Assembly (NCBI GenBank): GCA_025618425.1
Contig: CM046842.1
Location: 22,156,340 to 22,220,339 of the forward strand
Source of the DNA: Heliocidaris tuberculata
Taxonomy: Eukaryota; Echinodermata; Echinoidea; Camarodonta; Echinometridae
DNA length: 64,000 bases
Reading direction: 5' to 3'
The notes beneath the pieces were generated by a model. That model worked only from the letters and a program-made list of their open reading frames with translations, searched no databases and had not been told where the DNA came from. Below, one piece after another: positions 1 to 11,872 of this stretch. The position numbers and the translations under genes were made by a program. Numbering within the stretch: the first letter of the stretch is position 1; the number at the start of each line of letters is the position of its first letter.

Positions 1-297
1 ATTTTCTAGAAATCTCCTCAAGTGCATCTCCAATACCTTACTGCGTATCCAATTCAAATCATGTTCGTATTACATAATACGTCATTGTAATTTTAGATAA
101 TTTCAATAAATGGTGGACAAGGCTACTGAAATTGCCTTGGTTTGATTTTTCGAAAGTCTTTGGGCTCATGTTTTATGTAAAACCATGTTCCCAACAATAT
201 AAATGTACATTGGATCCCACAAAAAAGAAATCCTAAAACAAAGGGTTATTGTGACCAAACTACATGTAAGTACTCTAGGTCAATATAGTCGTAATGA

Positions 298-430
298 AAA
301 AGGGTTCATAATTCCGAAAATGCAATAGAGCCCTACATAACTTTTCGGTATTACGAACCTTCGGAATTATGAACCTTTTTTGCATTTTCGGAATTACGAC
401 GTCGGAGTAACGAACCTTCGGGTAAAAACG
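298..430. repeat. TTCCGAA/TTCGGAA repeat array
   Basis: Short units of the type GGTTCATAATTCCGAAAATG, then its inverse (TTCGGAATTATGAACC). Same family as the arrays near 13136, 16600, 32308 and 40376. 430-1080 has no gene; it matches unit B at about 18600-19250. Confidence 0.6.
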
Positions 431-1089
431 ACATGTCACCTTTCGAATGATACCTTGGAGGCATCCATCCCTACATGCCTAAAACCGAGCTGCGTCGTTT
501 TTGAAATGACAGGTAAAAGCACCGTTGTGCCGGCTTTGGGTAAAACCAGGATTATGCAAACATGACCTGAAGGAAACATGAACTTTAAAACCCAATCAGA
601 AGATTGTTTCCGTTTTCTTTTTTTAATAACGAGAGAAGGGGTAATGCCCTCATTGAATAAAGGATGGTCGAGTTTGTGTCGGTGTGGGAAAAGAAATTTC
701 ATATTTTGCATTGAAATGGTTCGTGCACTCATTATGAACAGCAGTTTTGTCATTTTTTTTTCTGAACTGCAACGTTTTTAAACCAAAAAGCGGACAGCAA
801 GATGATTCATGACAATTAAAGTAAGACCGGGGCATTTTCCATTGTCATCAAATAAAAAATTCCTTGAAGCCGCTTTCGCCAACTTTTAGCAACCCCAATA
901 AGATACCCACTGAAGGGCCCCTTTTCCGCCTAGTATTCATCAAAATATCGCTAATATGTCGCTAAGTATATTTAAACTATTCGCATTAGGACCCAACCTG
1001 ACTTGTGAATAGCCTACTTGGCGAATAGCTGGCTCACCAAAAACTCGTCAGCATATATTTGACGAATCGATATTCGCGGCTATCGCCAA

Positions 1090-1225
1090 TAAGAAAGGTA
1101 GACGAGTGGTTAAAAACACTCGTCTGGAAATACGAGCATCGTGGGTTCGATTCCCGGTATGGCACTTATGCCCTTGAGCAAGGCATTTTATCTACATCGC
1201 TCTTTTATTATACTTTAAATAAATG
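1090..1225 (+). mobile_element. tRNA-derived SINE-like remnant
   Basis: An A-box-like GAGTGGTTAAAAAC is followed by a good B box (GGGTTCGATTCCC) at about 1141-1153. Then comes CCTTGAGCAAGGCATTTTA, resembling the conserved middle of marine-invertebrate SINEs. The anticodon arm pairs only with an eight-base loop, so it is not a functional tRNA. 1230-1580 matches unit B and has no gene. Confidence 0.5.
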
Positions 1226-1645
1226 GTGTTTGGCATATTGATACGTGTGTGAGTACTTTTCTTTTAAAACAATCTCCAAACGTTCGTCGCTCTGTGAGAT
1301 TCCTACTTAGCAAAACAACGTTGACCTGTGTATCTTGGATGGAATAATGCCAGTAATGCATCATTTGAAAGCATATACTTCCACATTAGGAAAAGGAAAA
1401 CTAATATTCATAATATTCAAAGTTTTCTCACAACAGGAGTTTTCTGGGACCCACTGTATACTAGTATGGTACAATAGTTTCCTTGGAGAAATGGAAAATT
1501 ATAAATGTCTTAGTACAAAACACATGGAGAACAATTTGCAAGGGAAATCTCAAATTTGCCATTTTGTATTTCATTGATAAAACTTAAAGGAGAACGAAAC
1601 TCAATAAAAACAAGTGAATGAGTAAATTACGCAATGCGTAATAAA

Positions 1646-2792
1646 TGTCCCCGCCGGAAGTGCAGATCTGTGGAAATTAACTAGCCTGAACCTTAAAACT
1701 TCAGTGAAAAACTTTAGTGAATAAAATAATAATGTTACTGCATGCAAAAGAAGAGAATACCAACAATGCATGTATACAACTGAAATATAAAACATGAAAA
1801 CATTATGAACCTTCAGCCATTTTGAATAAATTTGCATAAATTTGCATGAATAATGAATTTCAAAATTCTGTGTAGAAGTTTGGAAGCCCCCACCCAGCCC
1901 TATCAGATAAAACAATCGGAATCAAAATCCGATGTGAAATAGAGAAGTAGCATTTTTCGTCAATTTTGAATAAATTTGCATAAATTTGCATAATTAATGA
2001 ATTTCAAAATTCTGTGTAGAAGTTTGGAAGCCCTATCAGATAAAACAATCGGGATCAAAATCCGATGAGAAATAGAGAAGTAGCATTTTTCGTCGATTTT
2101 GAATAAATTTGCATGAATTTGCATAATTAATGAATTTCACGATTCTGTGTAGAAGTTTGGAAGCCCCCACCCAGCCCAACAGATAAAACAATCGGAATCA
2201 AAATCCGATGTGAAATAGAGGAGAAGTAGCATTTTTCGTCAATTTTGAATAAATTTGCATAAATTTGCATAATTAATGAATTTCAAAATTCTGTGTAGAA
2301 GTTTGGAAGCCCCCACCCAGCCCTATCAGATAAAATAATCGGAATCAAAATCCGATGTGAAATAGAGGAGAAGTAGCATTTTTAGTCAATTTTGAATAAA
2401 TTTGCATAAATTTGCATAATTAATGAATTTCAAAATTCTGTGTAGAAGTTTGGAAGCCCCCACCCAGCCCTATCAGATAAAACAATCGGAATCAAAATCC
2501 GATGTGAAATAGAGGAGAAGTAGCATTTTTCGTCAATTTTGAATAAATTTGCATAAATTTGCATAATTAATGAATTTCACGATTCTGTGTAGAAGTTTGG
2601 AAGCTCTCACCAAGCCCTATCAGATAAAACAATCAGAATCAAAATCGCCAAGAAATGACGGAGAAGTAGCATTTTCTAACATTTGAGCACACACGGACAG
2701 ACGGACGGACGGACACACACACACACACACACACGCACACACGAACGGAGCCCGTTTCATAGTCCCCTCGCGAACTTCGTTCGGCGGGGACA
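1646..2792. mobile_element. Pearl-like element with tandem core
   Basis: Left end TGTCCCCGCCG (1646) and right end CGGCGGGGACA (2782-2792). Order: left flank, six tandem copies of a ~146-base core, an ACGG/ACAC microsatellite (2694-2745), then a terminal hairpin (GTCCCC...CGCGAAC-TTC-GTTCG...GGGGAC, 2762-2791). This order is that of pearl/CvA-type elements, thought to be non-autonomous Helitron relatives, of molluscs and echinoderms. Assignment by architecture only. Confidence 0.6.
1815..2680. repeat. Tandem repeat, about 146-base unit, six copies
   Basis: Each unit has TTTTGAATAAATTTGCAT, then GAATTTCAAAATTCTGTGTA, GGAAGCCCCCACCCAGCCC and AGTAGCATTTTTCGTC. Unit starts are near 1820, 1964, 2096, 2242, 2390 and 2537. 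The second unit is shortened by loss of the CCCACCCAG portion. Confidence 0.85.
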
Positions 2793-3535
2793 ATTAGCTG
2801 ATAATCATATGGAAAGTTGTCAGTCTGTTCAAAATATCTTGAAAATACTCCTATTTTTATAGCTCAGTAAGGAAAATAATCTAAGTTTGCAGATTCCCTG
2901 CTAGATATTATCCCATGGGGGCTGCCATTTTTAAACACTGTGATGTCATAGTAGTACATGTCCATTTACCTGCACTCAGTGGGTATTGTGTTGCATGATA
3001 TATAATTATTGTACAACCAAAGCCACCAATGCAAAATGGCAGCCATCTTGGTGCCCCAACTCTCGGACAGGTGATGTTGTATGGAGCAGTTGTACTAGGT
3101 CTTTGTCACTTCTTTGAATAATTGACAAACCTTTGTCTGACCAAGCAACAACTTGTGTATGCCAAATCTTGCTTAATAAAAGAAACTACCTCACCTATGA
3201 AACAGCTGAACCAAATATCTTGACAGAATTAGGTTATATGACAGGATAAAGATCCCTACAATAATGGTCTATTACGATGAAATCCAGTGTCATGCATTCC
3301 ATCATGAGTGCCATCGTAGCAGGTCAGTGGGTATCTCACCAATATCACTGCTCTGACATTACTTTGTAAAGAAAATGGCAGCCCCCCATGAGATGATGTC
3401 TAGCAAGGAAACTGCAACTTTTTGAGACATTGTTCTCCTCAAATAATCAAATAGTAATTTCAAGATATGTTTAATAGGTTGACAATTATCTACATGATTA
3501 TTGGCTCATGTTTCTTGCCTTTCATTCCCCTTTAA

Positions 3536-5150
3536 GGGTGCACTGTCCATTTATTAAAATTTTTCTTCAATCTTTGTGCTACATATATACATTTTGTTTT
3601 ACTCTTTTCTTCTTCTATCACTTTCTTCTATCTATTCTTATCTTTATTTTCAAAGACAAAAATGGCTCAAAAGTGAGTATGAAAGAGAGTTACTCACTTA
3701 CACAGAGAGATACAACTGGTGAGCGATAGAGAGGAAGTTGTAACCTCAAACAGAATAGCAAAATGCACATAGGATAAAAGTATTAAAAAAGGGAAGAATA
3801 TTGAAGCGCCAGGTGAGACAATGAGATACCTTTACAGCCGATATGTATTTTGTTGGGATAAAAAGCACCCAGTCTTTCGCAATGTGTCATTTAAACACAT
3901 CCGCAGCAGTTCTTGTAATACAATTATTATTATTATTATTTTTTTTTTTTTTTTTTTTGGGGGGGGGGGTTGTTTTTGTTTTTGTTTTTGTTTTTGTTTT
4001 GTGTGTGTGTTTTGTTTCAAGTATTTTTTATTCATTTCTTTTCAGTGAAATCAATAGTCTGTACAAAAATAGCAAATCTTGCAATCACGAATAAGGTACA
4101 GAAACTTTTACAATTTACAAGTACCGGTAAATCAGTACGTACCCATGTAAAAGTATACATTCAAGGAAGGACAAAGATTAAGTTTCACAGTCATGCATGT
4201 AGTTGTAATTCAGTTTACTTGAATCATAAAGATATAATACTGAAAATATACCTTTCATATAACTGTCTCTTTTCTGTTTTGTTTTGTTTTTTCAGTGAAA
4301 GAAAGATTCATATAAGGTAAAAAAGGAGAGAAAAGAAAGGAAGAAGGAAAGAAAAGAGAAAAAAGATAGACACTCCCGCACATTTTAACACAATGCCTCA
4401 CATGCGTAGCTCCACCCCCCCCCCCCCCCCCCTGCCGTAGACGCCATCCCACGCCTACCCCCGCAGACCCCACCTCATTCTTACTTTACACGTTTGAACA
4501 AGGGATGCTTCCCTATATTGGACGGGTCTATAAAAAAGAAAGAAAGATAGAAGGAAAAAAAAAACGCCATGTCGTCTTAGCTACAGCTCTACCTCGCTAC
4601 ATATACAATAAATCGATAGTTTGTATAATGAGTATGAAGAGGCCCTTTATGGTTTGTAGGCCCAGTACAGGCAGGGCGATGGCCCTGGTACAGGTCACCA
4701 ATCGATATAAGACACCTGTTCATATATTACTGCAGAGCCATCTTTGTAGAGCCATCTTTATCCAACACAGCTCCTTTCAACTCCGTTTCTGTTGCGTAGA
4801 TTTCTTCTACAAATGCTATATTCTTGCCTCTTTATCAGTAAATTCAAATGTTTTGGAGTCCCAGTGTTGCAGTGATATCAGTCCGCTCGGTGTATCCATC
4901 CATCAGATATCCAATGGAAGTCTGAAAAACTGTCTCTCCGAAGATCAACTGTAAAGGAAGAAAGTGCATGGCAATTTAGTTCAACTGCACCGTAAGTACC
5001 GGTCACGTACGTTCGCTCACTACACAATGAATGGACATTTTCATGCGCGCGGACATTTTGAATAGTTTGCCGAACATTCTGAATAAATTTCGTATCGATA
5101 CGGAAATGAAAATGAAGCACTCATACTGATTTACTACCCGCAATGTAAAG
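3536..5150. other. Non-coding stretch shared in part with unit B
   Basis: No credible gene. Contains a T/G-rich microsatellite (about 3924-4012: ATT, T run, G run, then GTTTTT repeats) and an A/G-rich tract with a C run at 4427-4442. The blocks at 3820-3930 and 4690-5000 match unit B. The rest is unassigned. Confidence 0.6.
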
Positions 5151-5153
5151 GGC

Positions 5154-5752
5154 TTAAAGGGCAATCCAGCCTTGGTAATAAGATGATTTGTGTGAAAGCA
5201 GAAAATTAAGAAAAACGGGATGGTGAAAGTTTGAAAGAAATCGGACAAGGACTAAGAAAGTTATGGATGTTTGAAAAATGAGATCACTACATCTATGCGA
5301 ATCTCAAATTGACAATTTGGTGAGTCAATTGTGACATTTTTGTGGACAACTCTCCCATTTGTCGTACACAAAAATATCCTTAATTTGCGGTTTTCTTCGA
5401 AGCGCTTTTACCCTCGGGGCAGTACTCAAAATATCTTGGAGATAGCATATTGCTATAGGTCCTCATGAACGAAAAGATCCTACCGAGTACCGAGTAATGC
5501 ATTTTGAAAAAAAGTGACATTTTAGTCATTTTGTGTGTTAGAGCAAATGGGGGAGTTGTCCACAGCTACATCACAGTGACATTACCTATTCGGCCAATTT
5601 GAAATTCCCATATGCATAGTGATTACAACTTTCAAAAATTCATAACTTTCTTCTTGCTTGTCCGATTTTGTCCAAACTTTCATCAATCTGCTTCTCTGAT
5701 TTTTCCTCTCTCTTTCAAAGCAACTTGCTATTAAGGTTGGATTTCCCTTTAA
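5154..5752. mobile_element. TTAA-flanked foldback element (AAAGGGCAATCC family)
   Basis: Left end TTAA-AGGGCAATCCAGCCTTGG, right end AAGGTTGGATTTCCC-TTTAA. Inverted arms of roughly 170 bases include CTTAGTCCTTGTCCGATTT-like sequence. Related arms occur at 14440-14640, 28646-29065, 52160-52380 and 57044-57430. Confidence 0.7.
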
Positions 5753-5756
5753 CTCC

Positions 5757-5995
5757 ATAATGAGAAATTCACTCTGTTTTGGGCTGGATTTTTTGTTGTT
5801 TGTTTGTTTTTGTTTTTGTTTTGTTTTTGCGTCAAAATGTACGCACAAAATTAATCAATTTTGAAACGAGCGCGTAATACAGTCATGTATCCTAAGTATC
5901 AATAGAAGATTAAACTTCAATAATATAGGATGAAAATAATCCATGTAATAGACTCTAGTATTATTGATGAAGGAATTAATCATATTTTTACAAAT
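5757..5995 (+). repeat. Local direct repeat, left copy
   Basis: From TGAGAAATTCACTCT through GTCAAAATGTACGCACAAAA to ATCATATTTTTACA. It repeats at 6203-6675, where the copy is split by a CTTGTCAG/poly-C element. Between the copies lies 6000-6200 with a short palindrome (GTTGACGTATACGTCAAC, 6075-6092). Confidence 0.6.
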
Positions 5996-6202
5996 ACTTC
6001 AGATTTGGAAAAACTAGGTAATCTATCGTAATATGACTTAGCATACCTAAAAGAGCAAGATTCATGTTGACGCATGTTGACGTATACGTCAACATGCGTC
6101 GTAATATCTCCCACGGTATTGAATATGTATCGAATTACAAGACATGCTTCTTTGCTCATTATAGAGCAGATATCGTTATAATAAAATATTGCTCTTGTAA
6201 TT

Positions 6203-6675
6203 AAAAATTCACTCTCCTTTTGATGGCATTTTCTGTCAAAATGTACGCACAAAATTAATCAATTTTGTAAAAACGCGTAATACATGTATCCTAGTATCCA
6301 TATCATACTAAGATTATACTTAAATAAGTTATAGGAGGAAAATAATCCATCTACTAGATGCGCGTACGGAGGGGGTGATTTAAGTGTTCAAACACCCCCC
6401 CCCCCCCTTTGTGTTACTTGGTGTTAAAACACCCCCCCCCCTTAGATGTTAAAACACACCCTTTAGCATTGCTGATAACCTTTTTTTTTTGCTTGACAGA
6501 TATCTTTTTTGTAAAAAGACACCCAAAATATACTGTTAACCTTTTTTCTTTTTTTTTTCTTTTTTTTTCCCTTGCTTGTCAGAGAATTTTGGAGTAAGAA
6601 ACACCCCATTTAAAAAATCCTGGGTACGCCACTATAATAGACTCTATTGATGAATAAGTCATTCATATTTTTGTA
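6203..6675 (+). repeat. Local direct repeat, right copy, interrupted
   Basis: Same order of blocks as 5757-5995. The repeat-rich segment at about 6360-6632 is inserted between TCCATCTACTAGATG and TATAATAGACTC. Confidence 0.55.
6360..6632. repeat. CTTGTCAG/poly-C/poly-T repeat element
   Basis: Alternates C runs, T runs and GCTTGTCAGAGAATTTTGGA. It ends GGGTACGCCACTA. The same composite occurs at 21050-21425, 35570-35870, 38430-38640 and 43140-43320. Confidence 0.6.
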
Positions 6676-6984
6676 ACATTATAAAGTTCGATATTTTAAT
6701 AATCCGTATAATAGTTATGAAATATGACATTGCATGAATGAAGGACTTGATTTATTCATTATCAAGCATCTTGATTTGTTAAACCGTTTCCAAAATTATC
6801 TGAAATTTCAGAAGTTTTGGGGGGAGATTTTTGCTGATTACAGAGGATAGCCGTGTTTAGGCGTTCGTGTCCAGAATATCCAGAATTTATTAAAAGCATA
6901 ACTAAAGGTCCATTAAAATAATAATTAAGAAATTAAAAATAAAAATAATTAATCATAAATTAGATAATTGAACGCAGATGATTA
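6676..6984. other. AT-rich stretch with nothing recognised
   Basis: Very AT-rich, no ORF of note, no inverted repeat noticed. Confidence 0.5.
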
Positions 6985-7796
6985 TTAAAGGGGAATGAAA
7001 GGGAACAACCATTTGCCTGTAATCATGTACATAATTGTCAGCGTCCTATTGTAAATATCTTGAAATTACTCCTGTTTGATTATTTAAGAAGGAGAACAAT
7101 GTCTCAAAAAGTTGCAGTTCACTTGCTAGACATTACCCCATGGGGGCTGCCATTTTCTTTACAAAGTAATGTCAGAGCAGTGCTATTTGTGAGATACCCA
7201 CTGACCTATATACTAGCTACGATGACACTCATAATCACCTGTGCAATGCATGACACTGGATTTTCTCATTATAAACCATTTTTGTAGTCATGTACATACA
7301 AATGTAGATACTTTTATCCTGTCATAATATTATAACCTATTTGTGTCAAGATATTTGGTTCAGCTGTTTCAGAGGTGGGGCGCTTTCTTTTGTTAAGCAG
7401 GATTTGGCATGCACAAGTTGTTGCCTGGTCAGACAAAGGTTTGTCAATTCTTCAAAGAAGTGACAAAGACCTACATACAACTGCTCGTAGATATCACCTG
7501 TGCGAGACGCTTGGGGTACCAAGATGTGCTTGGTGCCTTTACTTGTACAATAGCTATTCATTATGCAACATCATATCCATTGTGTACAGGTAAATGGACA
7601 TGTACTACTATGACATCACAGTTTTTCAAAATGGCAGCCCCCATGGGATAATATCTAGCAGGGAATCTGCAAACTTTAGAGAGATTGTTCTCCTTACTGA
7701 GTAATCAAATAAGAGTATTTTCAAGATATTTTGAACAGATTGACAATTTTCCACATGATTATCAGCTAATGTTTGTTGAGTTTCATTCTCCTTTAA
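6985..7796. mobile_element. TTAA-flanked foldback element, copy 2, intact
   Basis: 812 bases from TTAA-AGGGGAATGAAAGG to TTTCATTCTCC-TTTAA. Both arms carry CCCATGGGGGCTGCCATTTT in opposite orientation (about 7137 and 7629). It is an uninterrupted relative of 1584-3535, inverted. It lies in the 2.85 kb that unit B lacks at its corresponding point (about 25203). Confidence 0.75.
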
Positions 7797-7873
7797 ACAA
7801 CAACAACATTCAAAATGGTTCCAAGCAGGAAAATAGAGTCGCGAACGCGGTAACATTGGGTATACTCTGTCAG

Positions 7874-7907
<34 letters not shown>
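7874..7907. repeat. CT microsatellite
   Basis: (CT)n of about 34 bases. The matching position in unit B (about 25231-25269) also has a CT tract. 7910-8370 has no recognised gene; an inverted pair GACCTCAC/GTGAGGTC lies at about 8343-8368. Confidence 0.85.
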
Positions 7908-8372
7908 ATATAATAATATAATCTGATATTGTAATTTCTTTATATTGGATGTTCTTGTGTGAATATGAAACTTATGAATATGCAAATAATAATGAATGTT
8001 ACGTTTACAACCACTGGAATTGGTACAGAAGGCTTTATGTCACAGTTATTTTAGTGAAAATTTTCTGTTCCTGACGTTCCATTGGCTGCATTATTTCTAT
8101 TTTGTCAATTATTTTCCTACCTGGTAACGTTATCTTTCCCAATTCAAATAATGATTCTTGTGTTTGCATCCACTAGTGTATTTTAAGGGGCATAGGAGGC
8201 AATTTGCCCCTGAAGCCTGACAGATTTTCAACCATGGAAAAAATTTGACTCTTTAAGTCATCATGAATCATTTATTTCGAAGGCATTTGCAATCAAAAAG
8301 ATGTTTAAACCTCATAAATTAAAGAAAAACTTTGAAAACTTTGACCTCACATAAAAGTATGTGAGGTCAAAG

Positions 8373-8776
8373 AGACAATTGACCACATTTTGTGGTTTGG
8401 CTCAATAACTTTTGATTCAGAGCTCTAAAAAACATACCAGATGCATGAGTAGAAAGAGCAAAAATTTCTGCATAAACTATGTCCATTTTTGTTGCATGAC
8501 CAAATTGCATTTGATGCCAGAATTTTAAAAACAAGAATAAGCTTTAAAATCCTTAAATTGGCAACACATTGAGAGGTTCAAAATCATTGGTTTTTTGTGA
8601 AAATTGGCAACTTTTTCACCTTTTCGATAAGGGTTTTAACCATGTATGTTGTTTTCAAAGACATTACATATTATTAGAACCACATAGCATTAAAAGAAAA
8701 ATATTATTGTTGCCTATTTGAAGAACAAAATGTGATCAATTTAGCCCTTAAATAATTCCTGTCCTGAAAGGGTTAA
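8373..8776 (+). mobile_element. 408-base TTAA element, copy 1 (5' end lost)
   Basis: Homologous to 20351-20758 from GACAATTGACCACATTTTG onward, ending CCTGTCCTGAAAGGG-TTAA at 8773-8776. The left CCCTTTCAA terminus is missing. Confidence 0.7.
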
Positions 8777-9270
8777 GGTGACGTTTTGAAGCCCACCGTC
8801 ATAAAGGTAAGCAGAGTTAAATTTCGGGGCACGTGTAAAGCCAAACTGAGAGAATTCGAACACCTCTCCTATATGTTTGTAATCATTTCTTTATTCAAAA
8901 GAAAAGTAAAGCAATAAACAAATTAGAATCATGTAAAATAACAGTAATAGGAACCAGGTCCATGAACCTATTCGGGTTCATGGCAGGTTGTAATACAAAG
9001 TATCATGATATAGACGAAAGCAAAGGACTAGCGTCAACATACAGTAATGGGAAAGAAATACTTTAACAATATAATGTCAGTTTGATGCATAATGACAACA
9101 TATTTTCATATTACAGTGCAATGACAATATGACAATGGGAATGTACACTGTTAGGTGTTATAGTATATTGATATTCTTGATGGACTGAACGTGGGTATGG
9201 ATGGTACATTAAGTCTGGTGATTATTGTTTATTTTGTCTATAACTTAATGTATTTTACTCTTTTCAAATA
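8777..9270. other. Unassigned stretch
   Basis: AT-rich DNA. Contains a short palindrome around AACCTATTCGGGTTCATG (about 8965-8982). No gene or element recognised. Confidence 0.4.
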
Positions 9271-9278
9271 TATTGATC

Positions 9279-10271
9279 CTATCTACTGTAGAAAATAACA
9301 AAAGATGAAAGAATAGCATGCTTGCTGATGTCATTGGTCGGTACCCTGTATCTGACATCACATTTAAATATCCATGTATCCACAACAGTCTTGAGTCTAG
9401 CTTTGTTTTCTTTATCAAACTGATCTCTCACCCCGATTTCAATTGCTTCAAAGAAGACAGGGAATTCTTTTTCTTCCAAGTTTGCTATTAAACTCATACC
9501 GTTCTAATTTCTGTCATGTGCATCCTGTACAATTGTTTCTTGGGGAACAGTTAGTTCTACAAGTTTGTTTGTTTGTTTGTTTTTTCTGCCTTCCATGCAA
9601 TAACTAAATCTGGTCACTGGGTTGTGACGAGCATATGTGGGGAAATAGTACTACCGGCTACATAATGGCCTGCAACATATTCATTGTCCATGTAAAGATC
9701 GAAATTGCTGACAGTCGTTTCTTTAATGGTTCGGTAAATTGCCATAAGGGCACTATTGTGTCTCAAGGTGAATCTTTCCAAAAGGGATAGGCAATGCGAC
9801 AGAATATGATGTAAAGTGCCGGCTGAGTTCAGGCAAAATGGGCATTAGTCGGTAAGTCTTTGAGTATGAGGACAGAGAATCTATACAAGCGTTCACAGCA
9901 AAACTTGAGAACCTTACAAGTTAGATTAAACATGATGGATTTCCAGGTTAAGTTTTCTTCCTGCAACAGAAGCAGTTTGGGGAAATTTCCTTGGACAGTG
10001 GCTTGATTTGTCTTCCCATGAGACACTCTATCTACTCCTAAGACAGAGTTAACTTTTCTTTTAATAGAGTTCCCAGAACAGTCTTCTATCGAACCTTTGC
10101 TTACAATTTCTTCATGGTCGCCCTGACGGATAGTAGATTGTTTTGTAGACCACTTATATTCTCTATAAAGTCTTGAGTCTAATAAGGCAGCAGATACAAC
10201 ATCGTCTGCTAATAATCTAGATCTTGTGTACGAAAGACATGTGCTTTCCAGTATATGTCTGAAAGTCTTGG
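9279..10271 (-). pseudogene. LINE reverse transcriptase C-terminal fragment, broken
   Basis: Minus strand. An ORF at 10299-9829 reads KWSTKQSTIRQGDHEE, then LTWKSIMFNLTCKVLKFCC. The next frame gives CPFC...LHHILSHC, a zinc-knuckle-like motif, then VTTQ-stop-PDLVIAW, KLVELTVPQETIVQDAHDR and finally EKEFPVFFEAIEIGVRDQF (9497-9279). This order is typical of the C-terminal region of some LINE ORF2 proteins in marine invertebrates. At least three stop codons or frame changes show it is dead. The catalytic RT core is absent. Confidence 0.65.
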
Positions 10272-10273
10272 TA

Positions 10274-10520
10274 CAGTGAAACCTGTCTATAACGACCACT
10301 CAAGGGAGGCAAGAAATACGGTCTTTACGAACAAGTGGTCTTTATGTACGGGTTCCTTTAATACACTTTTCAATGAGAAACATTTTCCAAGGGAAACAAA
10401 AATTATGGTCTTTATAAACAGGTGGTCTTTCTATACAGGTGGTCGCTAAAGCAGGTTTATTACGGTCTTTTTAGACAGGTGGTCTTTCTATATATGTGGT
10501 CGCTAAAGCAGGTTTCACTG
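10274..10520. mobile_element. Short inverted-repeat element, TA target site
   Basis: Begins TA-CAGTGAAACCTG and ends CAGGTTTCACTG-TA. Internal repeats of GGTCTTTATAGACAGGTGGTC type. Non-autonomous DNA transposon; superfamily not assigned. Confidence 0.8.
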
Positions 10521-10560
10521 TATATCGAGGCCTTGCGATAAATGGATCAGTCATGTCAGT

Positions 10561-10749
10561 TAGAGTACCTACATAAAGAGAGTAGCGACAACTCATGTTT
10601 TGAACGCCATTTTGTTTCCTCTGCTATGCAACATTTCTATTCAATTCCGATGAGCACCTGAGTGTTCTCAATAGAAAGAATTCAAACGCCATTTTGTTTC
10701 CCGAAAAGTCAGACGTCCGTGTCGCTAATCTCTATATAAAGGTACTCTA
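10561..10749. mobile_element. Short inverted-repeat element
   Basis: Arms TAGAGTACCTACATAAAGAG and its near inverse ending ATAAAGGTACTCTA. The middle has CGCCATTTTGTTTCC twice. About 190 bases, no coding. Confidence 0.75.
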
Positions 10750-10861
10750 ATGTCAGTGCAATGTTAGCCCCTCTGCTGAGTACTCCGGGCCATTTCTTTA
10801 CATATCTCTCTGTCAGGGTATCCATTGAATCAAGATGAGTTTTGTAAAAATGTGTGGACTG

Positions 10862-11228
10862 TTAAGCCTTTCAGGACAGGAATTTTTTTAAGGGGTAAAT
10901 TGATCTCATTTTGTGCTTCAAATATTTTTCCTGTCGTGTTGTGTGGGTCTAATAATAAGTAATATCTTTGAAAACAACATACATGGTTGAGAATTTCGTC
11001 GAAAAGTTGAAAAAATTGCCAGTTTTGAAGAAAAATAATGATTTTGAACCTCTCAATTTGTTGCCAACTTAAGGATTTTTAGTAAAGCTTGTTATCCTTT
11101 TTAAAATTCCTGGCATCAAATGCAATTATGGTCGTGCAACAAAACTGGACACGGTGTTTGCAGATCATGCACCTGGTATAGGGCTCTGAATCAAAAGTTA
11201 TTGAGCCAAACCACAAAATGTGGGAAAA
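10862..11228 (-). mobile_element. 408-base TTAA element, copy 2 (reverse, 3' part lost)
   Basis: TTAA (10862) followed by GCCTTTCAGGACAGG, then the reverse of the family consensus as far as AACCACAAAATGTGG. The far terminus is lost. Confidence 0.7.
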
Positions 11229-11273
11229 TGTATTTCATTCTAATGTGTAGTAACCTGAAAATCTGTTCGTATA

Positions 11274-11682
11274 AAGGCCACCGCACACCTTACGATCGGT
11301 CTGCGATCCAATTTAAATGTGATATTATTTGACAGATCATTTAAAAAACGAAAAATATTTTTGTTGAGGGTCTGAATAGTCTATACAGATAGTAAAATCG
11401 ATAATACGGCCTTTGCCGAGTTCTCTAGTCGGTAGAATTGCCAAATCGGATCCGAGTTGTAGTGACGTCACAAAAATCGTACGACTGCCTACGATTTGAA
11501 ACTAATTTTGCCCTTATTCCCTGTATAAAGCTGACAACTCACACAAACCCTATGTTTAATATTCATATTACTTTTCAGAACGTGAATAGGGTAGATTTCA
11601 TTTGTTAAAATGCCAATACTATGCCATAGCGATTTATTTCACAAATCGGATTGCAGACCGATCGTAAGGTGTGCGGTGGCCT
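11274..11682. mobile_element. Inverted-repeat element, CGATCGGTCTGC family, copy 1
   Basis: Near-perfect ~38-base inverted ends: AAGGCCACCGCACACCTTAC at the left and the inverse ending GGTGTGCGGTGGCCTT at the right. About 409 bases. Contains one TGACGTCA (11463-11470). A related, more diverged copy lies at 17824-18378. Confidence 0.85.
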
Positions 11683-11872
11683 TAACCCATACCAATAAGG
11701 AGATAAATATTCTTCAGTCCAACGTGTTTGTAAAAAGCCCGTAAATGCACCAAAAGTTGCATTCTAGAATTAACATAGCATTACACACTACAACCTTCAA
11801 AATGCAAAGTATGGATATTCAATAGCAAAAACATAAACTCATGCTGAAACCGTTGTTAAAATATTCATGTAA

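Larger units (their letters stand above)
1584..3535. mobile_element. TTAA-flanked foldback element, copy 1, interrupted
   Basis: Begins TTAA-AGGAGAACGAAAC and ends TTTCATTCCCCT-TTAA. Long inverted arms contain CATGGGGGCTGCCATTTT near both ends (about 2918 and, inverted, about 3376). It is homologous in reverse orientation to 6985-7796. Its left arm is split by the pearl-like element at about 1610-2792. No coding capacity seen. Confidence 0.75.

Noticed and set aside
1092..1165. tRNA gene
   Set aside because: B box is good, but the acceptor stem does not pair and the anticodon loop would have eight bases; better read as a SINE remnant.
4505..4954. 149-codon ORF
   Set aside because: Part of a non-coding anchor shared with unit B, where the frame is not kept as one ORF; no domain.
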